From Xanthomonas vesicatoria ATCC 35937 (GTDB taxonomy: Bacteria; Pseudomonadota; Gammaproteobacteria; Xanthomonadales; Xanthomonadaceae): a stretch of 64,000 nucleotides of DNA. Below are positions 1 through 9,221 of this stretch, in pieces. The translations under genes and the position numbers were made by a program. A model generated the notes under the pieces. It was not told where the DNA came from. It saw nothing but the letters and a program-made list of their open reading frames with translations, and made no database searches. Position 1 is the first letter of the stretch. Every line of letters begins with the position of its first letter. The DNA lies in contig NZ_CP018725.1 of assembly GCF_001908725.1 (NCBI RefSeq), positions 868,001-932,000 of the forward strand. The letters run 5' to 3'.

Positions 1-2
1 TG

Positions 3-596
3 GTGCGCCGGCTCGGGCGCAAGCTGCGCAGCGAGATCATTGGCCGGTCGCCGCTGGAAGTGTTCCCGTTACCGCTGGGCGGCAGCTACATGATGCAGGA
101 CCGCCGCGTCCTGCAGGGCGAGCTCATCGACAACCAGCTCGAAGTACATCTGTATCCCAACCGCTTGCCCGGCTGGTGCCTGACCTTCAAACGCCCGCTA
201 TGCGAGGCGAACGAGGTGATTGGCGTGGTGGGTATTTCGCGCGACCTGGGCCAGCCAGATAGCCGGCATTCGGCGTATGAACGCCTGAGCCAGGTGATGG
301 ACCACATGCAGTCCAACTTCGGCGACAACCTGCGTGTGCAGGCGCTGGCCGATCTGGCCGGGCTCTCGGTCGCGCAGCTGGAGCGACACTTCCGTCGCGT
401 GTTCCAGGTTACCCCGCAGCAACTGCTGACCAAGCTGCGCATCGAATCGGCCATGCGCCTGCTGTACGGCGACGACAGCATCGCCAGCATCGGACAACGC
501 TGCGGGTTTGCCGACCAGAGCGCATTCGCCCGCCAGTTCAAGGCCACCGTCGGCATGACCCCGCGCGATTACCGTGCGCTCAAGGGTCAGTTGTAG
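3..596 (+). CDS. AraC-family transcriptional regulator (5' end outside window)
   Basis: The last 197 codons of a DNA-binding regulator. The C-terminal third carries two helix-turn-helix motifs of the AraC/XylS type: one around VQALADLAGLSVAQLERHF and one around ASIGQRCGFADQSAFARQFK, ending in the usual GMTPRDYR signature. The preceding residues (about 1-90), ending in VGVVGISRD-like sequence, look like the end of a PAS-type sensor domain. Position 3 is an in-frame GTG at the very edge, so the true start is probably upstream of the window. The stop codon TAG lies inside a REP-like sequence (GTAGGAGCG). The regulated genes cannot be deduced from here. Confidence 0.85.
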   Translation: MRRLGRKLRSEIIGRSPLEVFPLPLGGSYMMQDRRVLQGELIDNQLEVHLYPNRLPGWCLTFKRPLCEANEVIGVVGISRDLGQPDSRHSAYERLSQVMDHMQSNFGDNLRVQALADLAGLSVAQLERHFRRVFQVTPQQLLTKLRIESAMRLLYGDDSIASIGQRCGFADQSAFARQFKATVGMTPRDYRALKGQL

Positions 597-625
597 GAGC
601 GCCGGTGGCGCCGCAAACGGGCGCT
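591..625 (+). repeat. REP-like GTAGGAGCG element overlapping the AraC stop codon
   Basis: The sequence TTGTAGGAGCG followed by a GC-rich imperfect palindrome resembles the two clearer copies at 12732 and 12831. Its first bases provide the TAG stop of the AraC gene. It is a weak match, kept because the head motif is identical. Confidence 0.35.
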
Positions 626-779
626 GACACATGGCTGGCACAAATGCCGAATTCGGCAGGATTGAACGCGCCGTCGCAGCACGTTTTGGTCATTCGAACT
701 CAGTGCGACACTGAAGGGCGCGTCAAGGTGCGCCAGAGCCCGGATGATAGAATTCCGGGTTTCCCCTACTGCGTTGCCA

Positions 780-2423
780 ATGGCCAGCTTTTTCCGCCGC
801 AACAAGCCCACCGCGCCCGACAGCTCGCGCACCTCGCGCTACAGCCTGGAAGAACTGGCAGCCGCATTCCCTACCGCACCATCGGCTGCCACGCCCGCAT
901 CTCCGATCGAGGCCATGCCGCCTGCGCAGTCCGGCACAGTGCCTGCCGCGGCGCCGCCTGTAACGCCTGCCCCCGCGGCAGAAACCACCACGCAAACCGC
1001 ACCAGCGACACCGGCCGATGCGCTTGCACGCGACATCGCTGCCCGCACCGGCCAGGCGCAGAGCATCGCCGCGGTGCCGACTGCGCCCGCCGCACCCACG
1101 CCTCCCGCGCCGTCTGCGCTACAGGCATTGCCGGACCCGGCACCGGCTGCCACGCCCACCGCGCCGACGCCAGTCGTGGTGGTGGCGCCGGTCGTTGTGC
1201 AGCCCCAGCACGCGCCGATGCCGCCTGTTGCTGCCCCGGCGCAACCTGCGACCTCAACGATGCCGCCGCCGTCGGTCTCGCCACCGGTCGTTGCGGCTCC
1301 CGTTACCGCCCCGCCGGTCGCGGCACCGCCCGTGGTGGTGCCGCCTGCCGCTCCCCCGGCCGTGTCCACTCCGCCGGCAACCGCTCCTGCCGCGAGCGCA
1401 GCACCGATCGTGACCGCGCCGGTCATCGTCAGCAGCCCGGCGCCGGCGACGCAAGACAGCGACAGCATCGTCGGCCAGCACGACGCGCTGCCTGCCGCGG
1501 CGGCTGGCAAGCCGGGCTGGCGCGAGCGGCTGCGCAACAGCACCTTCGCACGCAGCTTCGGCGGCCTGTTTTCGCGCAACCCCAAGCTCGACGACGATCT
1601 GCTCGACGAAATCGAAACCGCATTGATCACCGCCGACGTTGGAATCGGCGCCACCACCGCGCTGATCGAAGGCCTGCGCAAGCGCATGAAGTCGCGCGAA
1701 TTCGTCGACGCACAGGCCATGTTCAAGGCCCTGCGCGCCGATCTCATCGCGTTGCTGCAGCCGGTGTCCAAACCGCTGGTCATCGACCGCTCGGTCAAAC
1801 CGTTCGTGGTGCTCACCGTCGGCGTCAACGGCGTCGGCAAGACCACCACCATCGGCAAGCTGGCCAAGCGCTTCAAGGACGACGGCAACAGCCTGATGCT
1901 GGCCGCCGGCGACACCTTCCGCGCCGCCGCGGTGGCCCAGCTGCAGGCCTGGGGCGACCGCAACGGCGTGGCAGTGATCGCGCAGGGGCAGAATGCCGAT
2001 GCCGCCTCGGTGGCGTTCGACGCCCTGCAGGCCGCCAAGGCGCGCGGCACCGATATCTTGATCGCCGACACCGCCGGCCGCCTGCACACGCAGACCGGCC
2101 TGATGAACGAGCTGGGCAAGATCCGTCGCGTGCTCGGCAAGATCGACGCCGCCGCGCCGCACGAAGTGCTGATGGTGATCGACGGCACCACCGGCCAGAA
2201 CGCCATCTCGCAGTTGCGTCAGTTCCATGCGGCAGTCGGCGTCACTGGCCTGGTCGTGACCAAGCTCGATGGCACCGCCAAGGGCGGTGTGGTGTTCGCG
2301 CTGGCGCGCGAGTTCAATATTCCGATCCGGTTTGCCGGCATCGGCGAACGCCCGGAAGATCTGCGCGTATTCGACCCGGTCGCCTTCGTCGACGCCTTGC
2401 TGCCGGACGCATTGGGCAGTTGA
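780..2423 (+). CDS. ftsY: Signal recognition particle receptor FtsY
   Basis: SRP receptor GTPase that docks ribosome-SRP complexes to the SecYEG translocon at the inner membrane. The 547-aa product has an N-terminal basic patch, then a long Pro/Ala/Val/Thr-rich linker (about residues 31-243), then the NG domain. GTPase motifs are G1 GVNGVGKTT (348-356), DTAGR (430-434) and TKLD (494-497). The start is placed at ATG 780 (MASFFRRNK) because the upstream in-frame residues do not look like FtsY. The low-acidity linker is odd: the well-known E. coli A domain is acidic. The next small gene follows with no gap. Confidence 0.95.
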   Translation: MASFFRRNKPTAPDSSRTSRYSLEELAAAFPTAPSAATPASPIEAMPPAQSGTVPAAAPPVTPAPAAETTTQTAPATPADALARDIAARTGQAQSIAAVPTAPAAPTPPAPSALQALPDPAPAATPTAPTPVVVVAPVVVQPQHAPMPPVAAPAQPATSTMPPPSVSPPVVAAPVTAPPVAAPPVVVPPAAPPAVSTPPATAPAASAAPIVTAPVIVSSPAPATQDSDSIVGQHDALPAAAAGKPGWRERLRNSTFARSFGGLFSRNPKLDDDLLDEIETALITADVGIGATTALIEGLRKRMKSREFVDAQAMFKALRADLIALLQPVSKPLVIDRSVKPFVVLTVGVNGVGKTTTIGKLAKRFKDDGNSLMLAAGDTFRAAAVAQLQAWGDRNGVAVIAQGQNADAASVAFDALQAAKARGTDILIADTAGRLHTQTGLMNELGKIRRVLGKIDAAAPHEVLMVIDGTTGQNAISQLRQFHAAVGVTGLVVTKLDGTAKGGVVFALAREFNIPIRFAGIGERPEDLRVFDPVAFVDALLPDALGS

Positions 2424-2687
2424 GTGGCCGACGCCTGCCCGCACCTGCAACCCCTGTACGCAAGCGCGTTGCAGGCCGGCTGCGCGGTGCAGCAGGTGTC
2501 GCATGGCTGGTCGCGCGCCAAACGCGTCCTGGAGTTCGCGCGCACCCTGCCCGCCGCGCTGCGTGCAACGCAGTGCAGCGATGCTGCGGTGTCTTACTAC
2601 CACGCACCTAAGGCACCGCATTGGCCTGGCGATGAAGGCTTCTTCTGCCAGCAGTGCCTGGTCGGCATGGCGTTTCCACTGCGCTGA
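2424..2687 (+). CDS. Small hypothetical protein directly behind ftsY
   Basis: An 87-codon ORF starts at GTG immediately after the ftsY TGA, so it is probably co-translated with ftsY. The product is soluble, with no signal peptide or membrane segment. It has several aromatic residues and a Cys pair (CQQC) near the C-terminus in the context GFFCQQCLVGM. I do not recognise the family. Codon use matches the neighbouring genes, which supports a real gene, but no function can be assigned. Confidence 0.6.
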   Translation: MADACPHLQPLYASALQAGCAVQQVSHGWSRAKRVLEFARTLPAALRATQCSDAAVSYYHAPKAPHWPGDEGFFCQQCLVGMAFPLR

Positions 2688-2741
2688 CCTTGCCACCGCA
2701 CCTGTGCCCAGCACCGCCCTCCTTCACCGCCAGCAGACCTC

Positions 2742-3815
2742 ATGCCCGCAGATCTCGCCGCTTCATCCGCTGACGCTTTCGTCGCTCCGTTGCTGCACTG
2801 GTTCGACGGCCACGGGCGTCACGATCTGCCCTGGCAACATCCACGCGCGCCGTATCGTGTCTGGCTGTCGGAAATCATGCTGCAACAGACCCAGGTCGCG
2901 GTGGTCGTTCCGTACTTCCAGAAGTTCGTTGCACGCTTCCCGGCACTTGCCGACCTGGCGGCAGCCGACAACGACACGGTCATGGCCCACTGGGCGGGAC
3001 TGGGCTACTACGCACGGGCGCGCAACCTGCATGCCGCTGCCAAACAGTGCGTCGCCCTGCATGCAGGCGAGCTGCCACGCGACTTCGATGCCTTGCTCGC
3101 GTTGCCCGGCATCGGCCGCAGCACCGCCGGTGCGATCCTGAGCCAGGCCTGGAACGACCGTTTCCCCATCATGGATGGCAATGTCAAACGCGTCATGACG
3201 CGCTTCCATGGCATTGCCGGTTACCCCGGCCTGCCGGTCGTCGAAAAGCAGCTGTGGCAGCTGGCGACAACGCACGTCGCAGATGTACCCGACGGCCGCC
3301 TGGCCGACTACACGCAGGCGCAGATGGATTTCGGCGCCACACTGTGCACGCGTGCCAAACCGGCCTGCGTGTTGTGCCCGTTGCAGGATGCCTGCGTTGC
3401 CCGCCGCGAGGGTCTGGTGGAGGCGCTGCCCACGCCCAAGCCGGGCAAGCTCCTGCCCGAGCGCGAAGCGACCGCCCTGCTGCTGGAAAACGCACACGGC
3501 GAGATCCTGCTGCAGCGCCGCCCGCCCACCGGGATCTGGGCCTCGTTGTGGACGCTGCCGCAGGCCGAGACCGACAGCGGCATGCGCGACTGGTTCGCCG
3601 CGCATCTGGATGGCGACTACGAGCGCGCTGACGAGATGGCGCCGATCGTGCACACCTTCAGCCATTACCGCCTGCATCTGCAGCCGTTGCGCTTGCGCAA
3701 GGTCGCACTGCGTGCGGCGGTGCGCGACAATGACCATCTGCGTTGGGTCGCCCGCGCCGATATGGGGTCGCTGGGCTTGCCGGCGCCGATCCGCAAGTTG
3801 CTCGACACGCTTTAA
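2742..3815 (+). CDS. mutY: A/G-specific adenine DNA glycosylase MutY
   Basis: Base-excision repair glycosylase that removes adenine mispaired with 8-oxoguanine. The 357-aa product has the catalytic Glu44 (SEIMLQQT), a helix-hairpin-helix LPGIGRSTAGAI (121-132), the conserved Asp145 (MDGNVKRV), and a 4Fe-4S cluster motif C-X6-C-X2-C-X5-C at Cys202/209/212/218. A C-terminal NUDIX-like domain, used to recognise 8-oxoG, follows from about residue 230. It is followed after 21 bp by yggX. The mutY-yggX pairing is common in gammaproteobacteria and links two oxidative-damage functions. Confidence 0.96.
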   Translation: MPADLAASSADAFVAPLLHWFDGHGRHDLPWQHPRAPYRVWLSEIMLQQTQVAVVVPYFQKFVARFPALADLAAADNDTVMAHWAGLGYYARARNLHAAAKQCVALHAGELPRDFDALLALPGIGRSTAGAILSQAWNDRFPIMDGNVKRVMTRFHGIAGYPGLPVVEKQLWQLATTHVADVPDGRLADYTQAQMDFGATLCTRAKPACVLCPLQDACVARREGLVEALPTPKPGKLLPEREATALLLENAHGEILLQRRPPTGIWASLWTLPQAETDSGMRDWFAAHLDGDYERADEMAPIVHTFSHYRLHLQPLRLRKVALRAAVRDNDHLRWVARADMGSLGLPAPIRKLLDTL

Positions 3816-3836
3816 GCACGCCTCAAAGGAATTCGC

Positions 3837-4115
3837 ATGTCCCGCACCGTGTTCTGCCAATACCAGCAATGCGACACCGACGGCCTGGATTTTGTGCCGT
3901 ATCCCGGCGAACTCGGCCAGCGCATCTTCGCGCAGATCGGCAAGACCGCGTGGCAGGCATGGCTGGCGCACCAGACCATGCTGATCAACGAAAACCGGCT
4001 ATCGCCGCGCGACCCCAAGCATCGCGCCTTTCTCGAAGCCGAACTGCAGAAGTTCCTGTTCGAGCGCAATGCCGATAAGCCCGAAGGCTATGTGGCGCCG
4101 CTTGGTGAAGAGTAG
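3837..4115 (+). CDS. yggX: Probable Fe(2+)-trafficking protein YggX
   Basis: A 92-aa cytoplasmic protein of the YggX family, which helps protect Fe-S proteins from oxidative damage and is thought to handle labile iron. It begins MSRTVFCQY with the conserved N-terminal Cys7 and contains the family signatures FVPYPGELG and [13 protein letters not shown]. Length equals the usual 90-92 aa. An AAGGA ribosome-binding site precedes the ATG at the expected distance. It sits 21 bp behind mutY and is probably co-transcribed with it. Confidence 0.95.
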   Translation: MSRTVFCQYQQCDTDGLDFVPYPGELGQRIFAQIGKTAWQAWLAHQTMLINENRLSPRDPKHRAFLEAELQKFLFERNADKPEGYVAPLGEE

Positions 4116-4212
4116 TCGGCGCAGATTGGGAATTAGCAGTGAGGTCGATAGCCGGAGTGCGGGATCACGCCTCACGTGGCGATGCTTCGGGCATCTGGAA
4201 TGGTGATCGGCG

Positions 4213-4488
4213 ATGACAGGCACTGGCCCATCCGACGTTGAACTGAGCGCAATCGACGCATTCATCACTGCCGCTGTCGACACGCAGTGGCAAAAAGTCG
4301 CGCTGCTGATTGCGCGAGCGCTCACTGACGAGCAGTTGAATCTGGCCGACGTGCAGGACGCGACCGACCACATCGCGCAGCGCATTGCCTGCCTTGTTCG
4401 GAGCGGTCGGCTGGAGGCTGCGGGCGATGTGTCCGACTGGCGACATAGTGAGGTGCGTCTTGCTGCGCATTCGCCGCACGCACGCTGA
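4213..4488 (+). CDS. DUF3658-like small protein
   Basis: A 91-aa protein that resembles DUF3658, a short all-helical family. The pattern is a helix with ITAAVDTQWQKVALLIARAL, a predicted helical segment with IAQRIACLVRSGRLEA, and a final charged strand SEVRL. No catalytic residues or membrane segments are visible. It stands alone between yggX and the convergent LOV kinase, and the ribosome-binding site is weak. Family assignment is by eye; the role is unknown. Confidence 0.6.
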   Translation: MTGTGPSDVELSAIDAFITAAVDTQWQKVALLIARALTDEQLNLADVQDATDHIAQRIACLVRSGRLEAAGDVSDWRHSEVRLAAHSPHAR

Positions 4489-4798
4489 AACCCCCACGTC
4501 AAGGACTGCACGGTGCATCGCTGCAATTGCCCAGCCAACGGCAGATCGACGGTGCACTGCTATGGGGCAGCGCGCTATTGGCATCGGCTTGGGGCTTGCC
4601 GGGCTTTACCCGGCGGCCGCAGCCTGGGCGCGTCTGGATTACAAACGTCCAGTCGCGCCAACGATCCAAGGCACGGCCATTGATATCCGCAAAATTCCAC
4701 GTCGACGCTGCAAATCATCGCGGCAGCCATCGGCAACCCCAACCACGTCTCGGTGACGCCACCGCAGCGCGGCAGCGTCACCGAGCACGACAGCGCGC
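4489..4798. other. Intergenic region between convergent genes
   Basis: About 310 bp between the DUF3658 gene and the 3' end of the LOV kinase. The open frames here have no ribosome-binding site and no recognisable protein signature. I see no RNA gene or clear terminator. Confidence 0.5.
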
Positions 4799-6421
4799 TC
4801 AGCCAACGCCCGTCGGCCCATCCAGCAGCATGCGGATGCGCTTGAGCAATTCCTTTTGCGTGTATGGCTTGTTGACCACGTCGAATTCCGCCCCACCCAC
4901 GTCGGTGCGCTGGATGCTGGCATCGGCGTAGCCGGTGGTGAGCAGCACCTTGATCTTAGGCAGCAGGCGGCGCGCCTCGCGTGCGAGCATCACCCCGTTC
5001 ATGCCACCGGGCATGATCAAGTCGGTGAACAGCGCATCCACATCCGGGTGCTGCTCCAGCAACTCGATGGCCTCGCGTCCACTCGCTGCGGACAAAATGC
5101 GGTAGCCGGCGTTCTCCAGGAACATCTTGGCCACCACTGCCACGTCTTGCTTATCTTCCACCACCAAGATGGTCTCGTTGCCGCCCTTGTCGATGGCACG
5201 GCTCTTGACCGCCTGCAGATCGTTCTCGAACTCGGTGGATGCGGGGAAATACAGCCGCACCGTGGTGCCTTCGCCCACCTCGCTGTAAATGCGCACGGTG
5301 CCGCCAGACTGTTTGACAAAGCCGTACACCATCGACAGACCCAACCCCGTGCCCTGCCCCTCGTCCTTGGTGGTAAAGAATGGTTCCATCACGCGGCTGG
5401 CCACCTCCGGCGGCATGCCCGAGCCGGTGTCGCTGACGGCGATGCTCACATAGCGGCCGGGCGCCAGTTGGTGGTGCATGGCCAGATCGTGGCTGGTGAT
5501 TTCCACGTTCTGGGTCTGCACGGTCACTTCCTTGCGCTCGGACTGCGCCATCGCATCGCGCGCATTGATCAGCACGTTCAATAGCGCAACTTCCGCCTGC
5601 GTGGTGTCGATCTGGCAGTTCCACAGCCGGTCTTCGAGCGACTGCCGCAGGCTGATGCCTCCCCCCAGTGCGCGCTCTGCCATGTTGTTCATGCCCGACA
5701 CCAGGCCATTGAGATTGACCACCCGGCCCCGTAGTTTCTGCTTGCGCGAAAATGCCAGCAATTGTTGGGTCAAGGTAGCCGCCTTGGCCGCCGCGGTTGC
5801 GGCATGTTCGGCGCTGAAAGCGATGCGCTCGGCGTTGCCGCCAGCCTTGGACGCAATCATCTGGATCACTTCCAGATGTCCGGACATCACCTGCAGCAGA
5901 TTGTTGAAATCGTGCGCGATGCCGCCAGTCAACTGCCCCAGTGCTTCCATCTTCTGCGCCTGGCGCAAGGCGTCTTCCGCATCGCGGCGACGGCTCACGT
6001 CCAACTGCGAGCCGAAGAAATACACCAGATTGCCCTGGTCGTCGAAGACCGGCGAGACAAACAATGCATTCCAGAACGACGAGCCGTCCTTGCGGTAATT
6101 CAGCACTTCGGTGGCGAATTCGCGGCGTTGTTCGATGGACTCGCGCACGTCCTGCACGCTGGCCGGATCGGTCTCCGGGCCCTGCAGAAACCGGCAGTTG
6201 TTGCCAATGATCTCGTCGGCCGAATACCCGGTCATCTCCAGGAACGCCCGGTTGGCAAACACGATCGGGTTATCCGGCAGATGCGGGTCGGTCACCGTCA
6301 TCGGCATCCGCGTGGTTTCCACGGCGGCAAAAAAGATATCCGAGCGATGCTTTTCCACAGGCAGGCTGCGAGATTCGCTGATATGAGGCGCCCGTAGCTC
6401 TCCGTGACGGGTATCGTTCAA
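4799..6421 (-). CDS. LOV-domain hybrid histidine kinase (blue-light sensor)
   Basis: A soluble 540-aa photoreceptor kinase. Residues ~28-145 form a LOV (light-oxygen-voltage) domain with the flavin-adduct motif GNNCRFLQ; Cys76 should form the photo-adduct. It is followed by a HisKA/HATPase module with phospho-His170 in [11 protein letters not shown] and G-boxes DTGSGMP and [10 protein letters not shown]-terminal receiver domain has Asp467 in FTDLIMPG as phospho-acceptor. I place the start at TTG 6421 because GGAG lies 8 nt upstream and the 540-aa length fits the X. citri LOV protein XAC2555, recalled to affect adhesion and virulence traits. No response regulator gene is adjacent. Confidence 0.93.
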   Translation of the reverse strand: MNDTRHGELRAPHISESRSLPVEKHRSDIFFAAVETTRMPMTVTDPHLPDNPIVFANRAFLEMTGYSADEIIGNNCRFLQGPETDPASVQDVRESIEQRREFATEVLNYRKDGSSFWNALFVSPVFDDQGNLVYFFGSQLDVSRRRDAEDALRQAQKMEALGQLTGGIAHDFNNLLQVMSGHLEVIQMIASKAGGNAERIAFSAEHAATAAAKAATLTQQLLAFSRKQKLRGRVVNLNGLVSGMNNMAERALGGGISLRQSLEDRLWNCQIDTTQAEVALLNVLINARDAMAQSERKEVTVQTQNVEITSHDLAMHHQLAPGRYVSIAVSDTGSGMPPEVASRVMEPFFTTKDEGQGTGLGLSMVYGFVKQSGGTVRIYSEVGEGTTVRLYFPASTEFENDLQAVKSRAIDKGGNETILVVEDKQDVAVVAKMFLENAGYRILSAASGREAIELLEQHPDVDALFTDLIMPGGMNGVMLAREARRLLPKIKVLLTTGYADASIQRTDVGGAEFDVVNKPYTQKELLKRIRMLLDGPTGVG

Positions 6422-6745
6422 GTGATTGTCTCCGCGGGGCGATTCCCGTTGCCACATTCTATTTGGGCCAAGTGAGTTAATTCCTCACATCGATGAGCCA
6501 ATCCGGTACGGCTGCGCGGACCGATGCAACCAAATGCAGCCCCCTTGCGTAGCCGTGCATCTTGGCAAAGCAGCCGCTTAACGCAGCACGCCCGTCCCGG
6601 CCAACACAGACACGCGCGCCCGCTGTTTTGCCGTAGCATGCCTGGGCAGTTTGCAGCTCTTGCGCCGTCGTCCCGCCGTGTCGGTTGCGTCGCGCGCGCC
6701 TTCTCCCACGCCGGCGTGCACGCCAGGCGACCATGCGGCGCCACC
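6422..6745. other. Divergent promoter region, LOV kinase / methyltransferase
   Basis: 324 bp between divergently read genes. It must hold both promoters, but I cannot identify convincing -35/-10 pairs. Open frames through it lack a ribosome-binding site and family features. Confidence 0.4.
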
Positions 6746-7420
6746 ATGACGGGCTATGAGACCCAGATTCACGAGTTGACCTTCGGTCAGCAGACCTACG
6801 TCATCCGCGCTTTAGCGGACAAGCAGCAATTCGCCGACCCCGACGATGCGGCCGCCGACGCCGGCATTTCTTCGGCGCAATGGAGTCTGTTCGGCCAGGT
6901 GTGGCCCGCAGGCCAATTGCTGGCCCAAGCGATGGCCACACGTCCGGTGGAAGGCAAGCGCATCCTCGAGCTCGGCTGCGGTCTGGGCCTGGCAAGCCTG
7001 GTATTGCGAAAACGCGGCGCCGACGTGGTGGCCAGCGATCATCACCCCCTGGCGGAGGTATTTCTGGCGTATAACGCCGCACTCAATTCGCTGGACTCGG
7101 TGCCGTATCGCCGGCTCGACTGGGACGCGGGTGCATCGAACATGGGCCAGTTCGACATGATCATCGCCAGCGACGTGCTCTACGAAACCCGCCACGCCAC
7201 CATGCTGGCCAAGTTGATCCCGGGACTGGCCAAGCCATCATGTGAGATCGTGATCAGCGACCCTGGCCGCGGCAATGCCAACGCGCTTTCGCGCATGCTG
7301 GCGGATATCGGATTCTCGTTGATCGCCGGCGAGCGCCAGGCTGCGGCGCAGGTGGCCAAGGCGCCGCGCCTGTTCGTCTATCGCCGCAATATGGACAATT
7401 GGTGGCCGGCAGACGCGTGA
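6746..7420 (+). CDS. Class I SAM-dependent methyltransferase (lysine methyltransferase-like)
   Basis: A 224-aa protein with a Rossmann-type SAM-binding motif I (ILELGCGLGLASLVL) near residue 75, an acidic motif II (VVASDHHP), and FDMIIASDVLYE as motif IV. This pattern resembles the METTL21/EEF-type protein-lysine methyltransferase group, whose motif IV reads as a D-V-x-Y variant, so protein or lysine methylation is plausible but not shown. The start is at ATG 6746 (MTGYETQ), where the recognisable domain begins; an open frame continues 74 codons upstream without family features. Confidence 0.8.
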   Translation: MTGYETQIHELTFGQQTYVIRALADKQQFADPDDAAADAGISSAQWSLFGQVWPAGQLLAQAMATRPVEGKRILELGCGLGLASLVLRKRGADVVASDHHPLAEVFLAYNAALNSLDSVPYRRLDWDAGASNMGQFDMIIASDVLYETRHATMLAKLIPGLAKPSCEIVISDPGRGNANALSRMLADIGFSLIAGERQAAAQVAKAPRLFVYRRNMDNWWPADA

Positions 7421-7433
7421 AAACGCCACGCCC

Positions 7434-8033
7434 TCACGGCACAGGCGTGTAGTCGGACAACAGCACGGGCTTGCGCGGATCGGCCTTGATCTCCTTGTGC
7501 TCGCTCAGGCGCAGCGCATCGGCGTCGGGCCTGTCATCCGTATTCAATTCCCAGGCTTCGATCACGCGCTTGTGGAACACGAATGCACGGCGTGTGCGGT
7601 CGTAGCGGAAGGTGATGTAGTCGGTCCAGTGCTGGCCGCATGCCACACCATTTTGCACCGTGAAGTAGGCGCCCTTGGCCACCAGGCCCTCTTCGCCATC
7701 CAGAAACGGATCGCATTGCCCGCCCTCGTCGGCCTTGAAGATCACCCGCGTGTTGCGTGCGGCTTCGACAATGCCACCGTCCGCGTTCGTCACCAGGACC
7801 AGCAACGTCCGCGCCGGCGCCGCACGGCCATTCGCACGCTGCGTCTGTTCTGCGGATGCACGCAATGCAACGACATAATCCTGCCGGCCATCGCCAGTGA
7901 GATCTGCGTTGGCGACCTGCATCACCGACTGCCCGGCAGGCAGTAGCTTTGCAGCGCCCGCGGGCAGCGTGGCAGCGCCAGCCGGCAGCGCTATTGTCAT
8001 TGCCACCATCAACCACCAGCAGCGCGCTGTCAT
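7434..8033 (-). CDS. Putative secreted protein with FG-GAP/VCBS-like motif
   Basis: A 199-aa protein with an N-terminal signal peptide (hydrophobic stretch ending at LPAGAAT, about residue 22) and no lipobox, so probably periplasmic. The segment ANADLTGDGRQDYVVAL matches the calcium-loop strand pattern of FG-GAP/VCBS repeats (D-x-T-x-D-G). Two Cys (CDP and ACGQ) may form a disulfide. It converges on the methyltransferase, 13 bp apart. The loop pattern resembles that of the lipoprotein at 62852-63643, but overall similarity is not evident. Function unknown. Confidence 0.7.
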   Translation of the reverse strand: MTARCWWLMVAMTIALPAGAATLPAGAAKLLPAGQSVMQVANADLTGDGRQDYVVALRASAEQTQRANGRAAPARTLLVLVTNADGGIVEAARNTRVIFKADEGGQCDPFLDGEEGLVAKGAYFTVQNGVACGQHWTDYITFRYDRTRRAFVFHKRVIEAWELNTDDRPDADALRLSEHKEIKADPRKPVLLSDYTPVP

Positions 8034-8103
8034 GGCCGTTCCCTCATCTGGTCTGCGTCGAGCGCGCAAGCATAGCCGACCATGCTCGCAGCCACGCGAT
8101 GGC

Positions 8104-8744
8104 ATGCGGTACAACGTTACGCTCACCACCGCGGCGGAGGCCAAGAAGGCCGCACCGGCGGAAGCAAACGAACCGGACGTACCCATGTTGGCGGGGTTTT
8201 GTGCGGTGACACGGGCATTGATCGATCGCTACGCTGCCGTCGCAGCGCGCTCCGACGTCATGCTCATCGACTTGCGCGGCAACATGGGCGGATTCGCCTG
8301 GCGCTCACCGGCCGCAAGCCAGTGAAAACGTACGAGATGAGCGCGTCGGGAACGCCGGGAATCGTGCATCTGGAAGCGCTGCAGGACGATGCCAGCTGCG
8401 GCAGCGTCGCTGCGCACAAGCCGCTCATCGCGCTGGTGGATGCAGGCAACCGATCGGCTGGCGAATTGCTGGCCACCTACCTGTGGGCCAGCGGCGCCAC
8501 GTTCATGGGCGAGCACACCATCGGTGCCGGCGGTGGCCGGGATTCGCAAAGCCAGGGGGGTGCATTGGGCGATTCCGGATATCGCGCCCTTGTCAGCGAC
8601 AATTTCTATATCTTCGATCCGACGGACAACCTGCGCGCTGGCGAGATGGACGAAGCGACGCTCGTTGACCGCGTAGCGACAGACGTTTTTTTACCCAAGC
8701 CGAAGGCACCCCTTCGCTACCCAGTCCGTCGGCGTCGTGCCTGA
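8104..8744 (+). pseudogene. Decayed S41-family peptidase (frameshifted, N-terminus missing)
   Basis: Two reading frames together encode the core of a tail-specific (S41) protease. The first frame (8104 to about 8325) gives the strand MLIDLRGNMGG; the second (about 8310-8744) gives LVDAGNRSAGELLATYL, which corresponds to the nucleophile Ser-Ala-x-Glu motif, then GATFMGEHTIGAGGG. The frame changes just after LRGNMGG, and the upstream PDZ and N-terminal portions are absent. It is therefore a remnant, unless sequencing error explains the shift. It lies in a gene-poor stretch before tRNA-Phe. Confidence 0.65.
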
Positions 8745-8945
8745 TGTACCAGTTGCGATCGATGCGGCGGAGTTGAGCAATGGCTGCGATGGCCTACTAC
8801 GGCGCGGCCTGGTGGCCGCCGGATTGGCCAGGTGATTCCCAGGCGCTTCACCGCATGCGTGTAAGCAAAGCGCACACCTGATCCAGTTCACTGTTCTGCG
8901 CGATTGCATTATCTGGACAGCATCACTGCGTCTACTGATAGCGCG

Positions 8946-9221
8946 TTACTGCCCATCCAGTTCGCAAGTGCGATATTCCTTCGGATCAAGAAAGTCCGCC
9001 AGACAGGACCCCACCCGCAATGCCTGCTCGCGCGCGTCGCCGCGATAGTCGCCCTCGCCCGCCCCTTCGATGGTGGCGATCGGCGCGGCGCGGTCGCGAT
9101 GATAGACGAATGCGGTCGACAGCCAGCGCGTTTGGCCGGGCGCCTGACTTTCCATCGTCTCCACGCGGAACTCGCCGCAATATCCGTGGATCAATGTGCG
9201 TCGAAGTGTCTTGTGCGTCAT
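8946..9221 (-). CDS. Hypothetical 91-aa protein upstream of tRNA-Phe
   Basis: A 91-codon ORF starting at ATG 9221 (MTHKTLRRTL). It is soluble, with no signal peptide, and contains aromatic and charged residues in a protein-like pattern (GYCGEFRVETMES, WLSTAFVYHRD, GDYRGDAREQALRVGSCLADFLDP). The frame stays open upstream to 9542, but that extension would read through the tRNA and is rejected. I do not recognise the family. The 8745-8945 and 9222-9497 spacers on either side hold nothing else I can name. Confidence 0.5.
   Translation of the reverse strand: MTHKTLRRTLIHGYCGEFRVETMESQAPGQTRWLSTAFVYHRDRAAPIATIEGAGEGDYRGDAREQALRVGSCLADFLDPKEYRTCELDGQ

Noticed and set aside
605..2611. Open frame of 668 codons over ftsY
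   Set aside because: Arg/Gln/His-rich composition typical of an out-of-frame read over a GC-rich gene; ftsY in the other frame has all GTPase motifs.
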